This document shows positions 58,510 to 64,000 of a DNA stretch of 64,000 bases, piece after piece; position 1 is the first letter of the stretch; each line of letters starts with the position of its first letter. This stretch comes from an uncultured Lachnospiraceae bacterium. Lineage in GTDB: Bacteria > Bacillota > Clostridia > Lachnospirales > Lachnospiraceae. Location: positions 45,034 to 109,033 of the forward strand of contig CASCWU010000002.1 in the NCBI GenBank assembly GCA_949155905.1, written 5' to 3'. Both the position numbers and the translations under genes were made by a program. The notes under the pieces were generated by a model. That model was not told where the DNA came from and made no database searches. It was given only the letters and a program-made list of their open reading frames with translations.

Positions 58510-59373
58510 TTAAGCCTTTCCTACAGACCCGAACAGCTCCATCTTTTCCTTTACGGTAGCCTTGATTGCCTCAAAGCCAGGAGCCAGAAGCTTTCTAGGG
58601 TCAAAGCCCTTCCCGGACTGATCCTTGCCCTCTTCGATGTACTTCCTGGTAGCTGCAGCGAAGGAAAGCTGGCACTCGGTATTGACGTTGATCTTTGCCA
58701 CGCCGAGAGAGATAGCCTTTTTAATCATATCCTCTGGAATTCCTGTGCCGCCATGCAGAACAAGCGGCATTGTCCCGGTCTTTTCCTGAACAGCAGCCAA
58801 TGTTTCAAAGGAGAGTCCTGCCCAGTTTTCCGGATATTTTCCATGAATGTTACCGATTCCGGCAGCCAGCATGGTTACGCCCAGATCGGCAATCATCTTA
58901 CACTCGTCTGGATCTGCACACTCGCCGGTTCCTACTACGCCGTCCTCTTCTCCGCCGATGGCGCCTACCTCTGCCTCAATAGAAAGTCCCTTTTCCTTGC
59001 AGATAGCAACCAGTTCTTTGGTCTTTTCTACGTTCTCATCAATCGGATAATGAGAGCCGTCAAACATAACAGAGGAGAAGCCTGCCTCAATACAAGCCTT
59101 TGCCCCCTCATAGCTGCCGTGATCCAGATGAAGCGCTACCGGAACGGTGATCTTTAATTCCTCTAACATTCCGTTTACCATGCCGACTACAGTCTTGTAG
59201 CCGCACATGTACTTCCCTGCTCCCTCGGATACACCTAAAATGACTGGGGAATTCAGTTCCTGTGCGGTCAACAGAATTGCCTTCGTCCACTCCAGGTTGT
59301 TGATATTAAACTGTCCTACTGCATACTTACCGGCCTTTGCCTTTGTAAGCATCTCTTGTGCTGATACTAACAT
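58510..59373 (-). CDS. fba: Fructose-bisphosphate aldolase, class II
   Basis: 287 residues from ATG 59373 (GGAGG 8 nt upstream). Zinc ligands in VALHLDHGSYEGA, EAEVGAIGGEEDG, GNIHGKY and LHGGTGIPEDM. Cleaves fructose-1,6-bisphosphate in glycolysis; tagatose-bisphosphate aldolases share the fold, but the glycolytic role is likelier. Single-gene unit. Confidence 0.93.
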   Translation of the reverse strand: MLVSAQEMLTKAKAGKYAVGQFNINNLEWTKAILLTAQELNSPVILGVSEGAGKYMCGYKTVVGMVNGMLEELKITVPVALHLDHGSYEGAKACIEAGFSSVMFDGSHYPIDENVEKTKELVAICKEKGLSIEAEVGAIGGEEDGVVGTGECADPDECKMIADLGVTMLAAGIGNIHGKYPENWAGLSFETLAAVQEKTGTMPLVLHGGTGIPEDMIKKAISLGVAKINVNTECQLSFAAATRKYIEEGKDQSGKGFDPRKLLAPGFEAIKATVKEKMELFGSVGKA

Positions 59374-59451
59374 AAATCCTACCTCCATTTGCTACAATCT
59401 CTTCTAACACTATCAGTATATCGTATAATCGGAAAAAAGGCAATTTTTTTC

Positions 59452-60216
59452 TTATTTTCCTTCTTGTACCGGCCCGTAGGTGCTTCCGTTCTCCTCACAC
59501 ACCCAAACGACCCATGCCGTCTGATCGTCCATTGGAAACGTCACCTTCTGATAATGCTTGGACAAATCTGCCTCTAAGCCTGCGGCCGTAATCACCCCGG
59601 CATCTGACTCTGTAATATCCGGATTCCAATAATCCTTCATTCCCGCCTGCTCCGGCAAAATGGTTCTTGCCAGCTTCGCCGCATGTCTGGTTTCTTCTAT
59701 TGGCTTATTCCGAATCATACGCTCGGAAAGCACCTGCGGATACGAAAACTCTACCGTAATCGTCAAATCCTCAAATTCGTTGCTCTTTTCCATAATCCGA
59801 TGGACATCCTTGCAAAGCCGGTATTCCCCTTCGGAAAGAACGGTTGCGCCCCCTGCTTCCTGCACCGGAGCAAACCAATAGGAGCGGTTTTCACCGGACG
59901 GCAGGTCATATTGGATGGACTCTACGGTCTGCGGCATCGTCTCTATCGTTTTCCAATCCCCATTCTCATCCTTTTTCTGCAGGACAAAGTCGCCGTTTAG
60001 ACAATCCGTTCGATACTGAGAGCTGTTGATCATGTTCAATACAAACCGTTCGTCTGAAGCCTCCATTATCTGCAGGGATATCATGCTGGTTTGGGCCGCA
60101 ATGTCCCGGTTGCTGTTGTCTACTACCATGTTAGCCACTCCGCTGACCACTCCTGCAATAAAAATTGCCATAACCATCATCAGAAACAAAATGATCACAT
60201 TTTTATATCTGCCCAT
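59452..60216 (-). CDS. Membrane-anchored protein with Ig-like domain, unknown function
   Basis: 254 residues. N-terminal transmembrane segment (NVIILFLMMVMAIFIAGVVSGVANMVV), then an extracytoplasmic domain with ISLQIMEASDERFVLNMINSS and LSEGEYRLCKDV, the latter resembling bacterial Ig-like 'GEYRL' repeats. No catalytic motif seen. Between fba and the Mrp gene; the hairpin with GCCCGGC arms at 60233-60249 separates it from Mrp. Confidence 0.6.
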   Translation of the reverse strand: MGRYKNVIILFLMMVMAIFIAGVVSGVANMVVDNSNRDIAAQTSMISLQIMEASDERFVLNMINSSQYRTDCLNGDFVLQKKDENGDWKTIETMPQTVESIQYDLPSGENRSYWFAPVQEAGGATVLSEGEYRLCKDVHRIMEKSNEFEDLTITVEFSYPQVLSERMIRNKPIEETRHAAKLARTILPEQAGMKDYWNPDITESDAGVITAAGLEADLSKHYQKVTFPMDDQTAWVVWVCEENGSTYGPVQEGK

Positions 60217-60232
60217 ACAATCTCCTATTTAC

Positions 60233-60249
60233 GCCCGGCAAGGCCGGGC
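60233..60249. repeat. GC-rich hairpin between the Mrp gene and the anchored protein
   Basis: GCCCGGC-AAG-GCCGGGC, perfect 7-bp stem. A degraded second copy (TTTACGCCCGGCTCTGCCAGGC) lies at about 60262-60283. No T-run on either strand. Confidence 0.6.
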
Positions 60250-60299
60250 TTCTGCTATTTCTTTACGCCCGGCTCTGCCAGGCTTCTTTCCGCACAATT

Positions 60300-61607
60300 T
60301 TAGTGTCCGCAGCCGCTGCAGCCGCAGCCTTCCTCCTGACAGCCGCCTTCGCCGCAATGTCCTTCGCCGCAGCCTTCTTCTCCGTGTCCGTGGTGATCGC
60401 AGTTTGCCTCGCCGCTTATTTTCAGATTTCCGGTAAAGAAATCAATTAGAACAGACTCTACCTTGCCCTCTACTCCTGGAATTACAGATATGCCAGCCAT
60501 GGCAAGTGCTTCCTGTGCGCCCATTCCGATGCCGCCGCAAATCAGGATTTCTACGCCGTTTTCCTGGAGCAGCCCGGCTAAAGATTCATGTCCTACGCCG
60601 TTTGCCTCCAGCACCGACTGGCTGATGATTCTGGAATCGTTTACCTCTACGATATGGAAGCGCTCCGTTTTACCGAAATGCTGAAACACCTCATGATTCT
60701 CACCTAGCGGAAGGGCAAGCTTTGTCGTCTGCGCCGAAGCTCTCTCTGATGCAAAACGCTCGGTTCCTGGTGTATCCTCCAGCATAAACTCCAGGTTTCC
60801 GGCAGCTTCTTCTAACCAATCAGCCTTCAGTTCTTCGATCTGCCCGGCATCTATCGCCGCAGCGGTCTCTTCTTCAATTGGAATCCGCGCCAATACTGGA
60901 ATCCCGTATTGTACCGCAATCTCGTCTACCTTGCTCTTTCCGAATACGGAGATCTCCTTTCCACAATCCGGACATTTGATATAGCTGTAATTTTCTATGA
61001 CCCCCAGCACCGGAATGTCCATGGCCGCTGCCATATTGACTGCCTTTTTTACAATCATAGATACTAAATCCTGCGGAGAGGTGACAATCACAATTCCATC
61101 TAACGGCAGGGACTGAAATACAGTCAGCGGAACGTCTCCCGTGCCAGGAGGCATGTCCACCAGCATATAGTCTACCTCATCCCATACTACCTCAGACCAA
61201 AACTGCTTTACTGTACCGGCGATGATCGGCCCGCGCCAGATCACCGGCGTCTCCTCCGACTCCAAAAGCAAATTGACTGACATCAGCTTAATTCCTGTTT
61301 TGGTGACAGCCGGAAGGATACCTAGCTCATTCGCCTGTGCTTTCTCATGAATGCCAAACGCCTGCGGGATAGAAGGGCCTGTCACATCTGCGTCCAGGAT
61401 AGCGGTTCGATAGCCCTTTTTTTGGAACAGCACGGCCAGGCTGGATGTCACCATAGACTTCCCTACTCCGCCCTTTCCGCTGACTACTCCGATCACCCGC
61501 TTTACCTTGCTGTAGGCATTTAACGGCTCGAGCAATTCTTCTCTTGACGGCTGTCTGGAGCTGCAATTTTCCGAACAGCTTCCGCAATCATTGTTACATG
61601 TACTCAT
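60300..61607 (-). CDS. Mrp/NBP35-type Fe-S ATPase fused to a NifX-like domain
   Basis: 435 residues from ATG 61607 (GGAGG 11 nt upstream). Order: N-terminal Cys cluster CNNDCGSCSENC; P-loop VVSGKGGVGKSMVTSSLAVL; VDMPPGTGDVPL; CPDCGKE; then from about residue 305 a dinitrogenase-cofactor (NifX/NafY) domain (ALPLGENHEVFQHFGKTERF, ICGGIGMGAQEALAMAG); last a Cys/His/Gly-rich tail (HHGHGEEGCGEGHC). An Fe-S scaffold or carrier; fused form is common in anaerobes. The tail may bind metal. Confidence 0.9.
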   Translation of the reverse strand: MSTCNNDCGSCSENCSSRQPSREELLEPLNAYSKVKRVIGVVSGKGGVGKSMVTSSLAVLFQKKGYRTAILDADVTGPSIPQAFGIHEKAQANELGILPAVTKTGIKLMSVNLLLESEETPVIWRGPIIAGTVKQFWSEVVWDEVDYMLVDMPPGTGDVPLTVFQSLPLDGIVIVTSPQDLVSMIVKKAVNMAAAMDIPVLGVIENYSYIKCPDCGKEISVFGKSKVDEIAVQYGIPVLARIPIEEETAAAIDAGQIEELKADWLEEAAGNLEFMLEDTPGTERFASERASAQTTKLALPLGENHEVFQHFGKTERFHIVEVNDSRIISQSVLEANGVGHESLAGLLQENGVEILICGGIGMGAQEALAMAGISVIPGVEGKVESVLIDFFTGNLKISGEANCDHHGHGEEGCGEGHCGEGGCQEEGCGCSGCGH

Positions 61608-61780
61608 AATGCTTGTTTCCTCCATCTATTTTTTACTTTTTTATCAGTCTACACCCTTTCTGCACTTTCTGCAAGCCCGTTTCCATAAACTTTCTGTAAA
61701 ACTCGCGTCCGAATCACAGCTGGCCTATCGCAAAACGATGCTTCATCGTCACATTTCTGGTTTTTTCCACAAAAAAGTCA

Positions 61781-61809
61781 TTGTTTTTCTTTCCTAGACG
61801 TGTTAGAAT
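61781..61809 (+). promoter_or_regulatory. Promoter of rpoD
   Basis: TTGTTT, 17-bp spacer, TAGAAT, 62 bp before the rpoD start. Reasonable sigma-A promoter. Confidence 0.6.
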
Positions 61810-61870
61810 AGATGATAGTCTGCATTTTCGACACAGACCAGGAAGGCGTTTTGGAAAAGGAGGGTATCCT

Positions 61871-62977
61871 ATGGAGGAACAAATCAAAAACTTCGAGGAA
61901 AAACTAAAAGAGCTGGTGGCTATGGCACATAAAAATAAAGACATCATCGAAATGGAAACCATTCAAAATTTTATGAAGGAACTAAACCTGAATGTTCATC
62001 AGATTGATCATATTTATGAATATTTGGAAGCCAACAACATCATTGTCCTGACGATGAACGATCCGGAGGAACCGGACGATGATCTTTTGCTGGAAATCGA
62101 TCAGGATCCGGACATCGCAATGTTGGACGATCTTTCTTCTAATGTTATGTCGGACGATCCGGTCAAGCTTTATTTAAAGGAAATCGGAGATTATCCGCTG
62201 CTGACCGCCGAAGAGGAAATCGATCTGGCACAGCGGATTATGGACGGAGATGAAATAGCCAAAACCCGGCTGGCAGAATCAAATCTGCGGTTGGTGGTCA
62301 GCATTGCCAAGCGCTATGTCGGACGCGGCCTTTCTTTTTTGGATTTGATTCAGGAGGGCAATCTGGGACTTATCAAGGCCGTTGACAAATTTGATTATAC
62401 AAAGGGCTTTAAGTTCAGTACCTATGCTACCTGGTGGATTCGCCAGGCCATTACCCGGTCTATCGCGGATCAGTCACGAACCATCCGTATTCCGGTACAT
62501 ATGTCTGAGGTGATCAACAAAACCTACCGGGTATCCCGTACCTTGCTTCAGGAATTAGGACGCGAGCCTACCGAACAGGAAATCGCCGATGCCATGGATC
62601 TGCCTGCTTCCAAAATCAGGGAAATCCTCAAGGTTTCTGCCGATCCTATCTCTCTGGATACGCCTATCGGCGAGGAGGACGACAGCCATTTAGGAGATTT
62701 TATCAAGGACGACAGCGTGATGGGACCGGAGGATGCTGCCGCTTATACCGTCCTGCAGGATCAGATTTCCAAGCTGTTAAATACTTTGACCGAACGGGAA
62801 CAGCGTGTCCTTATCCTGCGCTTTGGCCTCAAGGACGGACGTACCCGCACACTCGAAGAAGTTGGCAAGGAATTTAATGTCACGAGGGAACGTATCCGCC
62901 AGATCGAAGCAAAGGCGCTCCGCAAGCTCCGTCACCCAAGCCGTGCGCGGATGCTGAAGGGATATGAAATAAACTAA
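61871..62977 (+). CDS. rpoD: RNA polymerase primary sigma factor (sigma-70/sigma-A)
   Basis: 368 residues from ATG 61871 (AAGGAGG 8 nt upstream; the frame is open further back but runs into the promoter). Short region 1, then [30 protein letters not shown] (1.2), [49 protein letters not shown] (2), and [20 protein letters not shown] (4.2). Housekeeping sigma factor; no large insert as in proteobacteria. No dnaG directly upstream in the window. Confidence 0.97.
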   Translation: MEEQIKNFEEKLKELVAMAHKNKDIIEMETIQNFMKELNLNVHQIDHIYEYLEANNIIVLTMNDPEEPDDDLLLEIDQDPDIAMLDDLSSNVMSDDPVKLYLKEIGDYPLLTAEEEIDLAQRIMDGDEIAKTRLAESNLRLVVSIAKRYVGRGLSFLDLIQEGNLGLIKAVDKFDYTKGFKFSTYATWWIRQAITRSIADQSRTIRIPVHMSEVINKTYRVSRTLLQELGREPTEQEIADAMDLPASKIREILKVSADPISLDTPIGEEDDSHLGDFIKDDSVMGPEDAAAYTVLQDQISKLLNTLTEREQRVLILRFGLKDGRTRTLEEVGKEFNVTRERIRQIEAKALRKLRHPSRARMLKGYEIN

Positions 62978-62981
62978 AAAC

Positions 62982-63025
62982 AGCCCGCCGTATCTGACAA
63001 GCCAAGGCAGCAGATAGGGCGGGCT
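62982..63025 (-). terminator. Terminator between convergent rpoD and helicase genes
   Basis: AGCCCGCC/GGCGGGCT with an inner TATCTG/CAGATA stem. On the minus strand it is followed by GTTTTTA, so it ends the helicase transcript best; it probably also ends rpoD. Confidence 0.75.
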
Positions 63026-63040
63026 ATTCCTTACTTGATT

Positions 63041-64000
63041 TTAATCTGGCTTTTTTCCCTCTTTTTTAAATTTTCCTCTAACTGGCGTTTTCTTTTCAGG
63101 CGGTTCTCCCTGCAGCTTTCCTTTATAATAAAACTTCTCCTGCATCTGAATGTCCAGTTCTTTTTCAAAGCGGCGTAAAAGTGGAACCTCTCTGGGACTA
63201 ACAATCAAAATATTTCTCCCATTGGCACCGCCCCGTCCGGTTCTTCCTGCCCTGTGCAGGTAGTCCTGCGCCTGCTCCGGGATGCTGATATGGAAAATCG
63301 TATCGACTCTGTCAAAATGCAGTCCTCTGGCAGCAATATCCGTCGCAATCAGATAATTGGCCTTTCCAGAACGAAAGGCTTCAATCGCCTGCTTCCGCTC
63401 CTTCTTCTCCTTTGCCCCATGAAGACAGGCAACCGCATAATGGTGATAAGCGAGCTTAGCAGCGGCTTCTTCAATATCGGCCGTTCGATTGATAAAAATC
63501 ATTGCCTTATGGGTACGGACAGCCGTCACCAGACCGCGAAGGGCTTCCAGCTTATAGCGAGGCTCCACTACCACATACCAATGACGGATATGCTTAGGAA
63601 CCTGTCGTTCCTCCTCTATGATCACCTGCTCCACCTGACTGCTCCAGACACGCATACATTCCATAGCCTTTGAGGAGGCGCTGGCAGAATACAGCAAAAG
63701 CTGACGATCCCGCAACGTCCTGCGGATCACCGCATCCGTCGCTTCCCGGTTGTTTTGGTCAAACAGCTTGTCGCCTTCATCCAGAACAATAGTACGAATC
63801 AGATGCGCTGCTATCTTTTTCTTTCGGATCAACTCCTCTACCCTGCCTGCCGTCCCAATGATAAACTGTGGCTTTTCCCGCAGCCGTTCTATCTGGCGGT
63901 TGATATTGACATTGCCGACAATTACCTCGGATCGGATCGGTATCCCGCTTTTTTCTGCGAGCAGACAGGCCTCGCGAAACACCTGCATAGCCAGCTCATG
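63041..64000 (-). CDS. DEAD-box RNA helicase (5' end outside window)
   Basis: About 320 residues visible; the frame is open to the right edge and begins HELAMQVFREA (motif Ia region, with His where PTREL is usual). TAGRVEELI (Ib), VLDEGDKLF (motif II, DEGD instead of DEAD), SASASSK (III), ATDIAARGLHFD (V) and YLHRAGRTGRGGANG (VI) follow. Basic C-terminal tail. The N-terminal Q motif and Walker A are off the window. The DEGD and HELA variants set it apart from CshA-type helicases. Confidence 0.88.
   Translation of the reverse strand, partial: HELAMQVFREACLLAEKSGIPIRSEVIVGNVNINRQIERLREKPQFIIGTAGRVEELIRKKKIAAHLIRTIVLDEGDKLFDQNNREATDAVIRRTLRDRQLLLYSASASSKAMECMRVWSSQVEQVIIEEERQVPKHIRHWYVVVEPRYKLEALRGLVTAVRTHKAMIFINRTADIEEAAAKLAYHHYAVACLHGAKEKKERKQAIEAFRSGKANYLIATDIAARGLHFDRVDTIFHISIPEQAQDYLHRAGRTGRGGANGRNILIVSPREVPLLRRFEKELDIQMQEKFYYKGKLQGEPPEKKTPVRGKFKKEGKKPD

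Overview
The window looks like a chromosomal segment of an anaerobic, low-to-mid GC Firmicute, most likely a Lachnospiraceae (Clostridia). Pointers are the gene order of the S10-spc-alpha ribosomal superoperon with a KOW protein between map and infA, an extended L17, the zinc-ribbon forms of S14 and L36, ECF transporter genes after the ribosomal block, an LplA-type sugar lipoprotein with a YesN-like AraC regulator, and AGGAGG-type ribosome binding sites throughout. No rRNA, tRNA, CRISPR array or intact insertion sequence was recognised. Almost everything from 1 to 53 kb is transcribed leftwards (minus strand).

Layout. 1-9.1 kb: a plant-glycan locus (GH78 alpha-L-rhamnosidase running off the left edge, two tandem alpha/beta hydrolases of which one is broken, a sugar-binding lipoprotein, a membrane AraC regulator). 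9.3-13.1 kb: a recombining family of lipoproteins with one intact and one wrecked copy of a small membrane-anchored gene. 13.2-16.8 kb: a compact module of a secreted protein, a 63-residue secreted peptide not reachable by ATG-based gene calling, and a large XRE/TPR-like regulator. 16.8-24.3 kb: the complete F1Fo ATP synthase operon. 24.4-30.4 kb: DUF402 protein, rpiB, a low-molecular-weight phosphatase, truA, the ECF energy-coupling module and a LURP-one protein. 30.6-47.9 kb: the ribosomal superoperon from rpsJ to rplQ with secY, adk, map, infA and rpoA, driven by a strong promoter near 47.94 kb. 48-53 kb: signal peptidase I, a three-gene membrane operon with zinc ribbons, a MATE exporter and an rRNA-type methyltransferase. 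53.2-56.9 kb: a plus-strand pspA-ydjGHI envelope-stress operon. 57-58.2 kb: a decayed ATPase locus. 58.5-61.6 kb: fba, an unknown anchored protein, an Mrp-NifX fusion. 61.8-64 kb: rpoD and a DEAD-box helicase cut by the right edge.

The most interesting region is 13.2-16.8 kb. Two divergent promoters share a near-perfect inverted repeat; each 21-bp arm ends exactly 18 bp before a -10 box and each promoter lacks a -35 box, as expected for a shared activator. One promoter serves a signal-peptide-bearing protein whose fourth codon is TGA; the other serves a Pro/Gly-rich secreted peptide whose only well-placed start is ATA. The peptide gene ends tail-to-tail, overlapping by a few bases, with a regulator having two HTH-like segments and a TPR-like C-terminus. 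I infer an RNPP/PlcR-like peptide-signalling circuit, possibly disabled in this strain. A second candidate is a pair of homologous, apparently structured elements in the intergenic leaders of rplF and adk, where paired positions differ between copies in a compensatory way.
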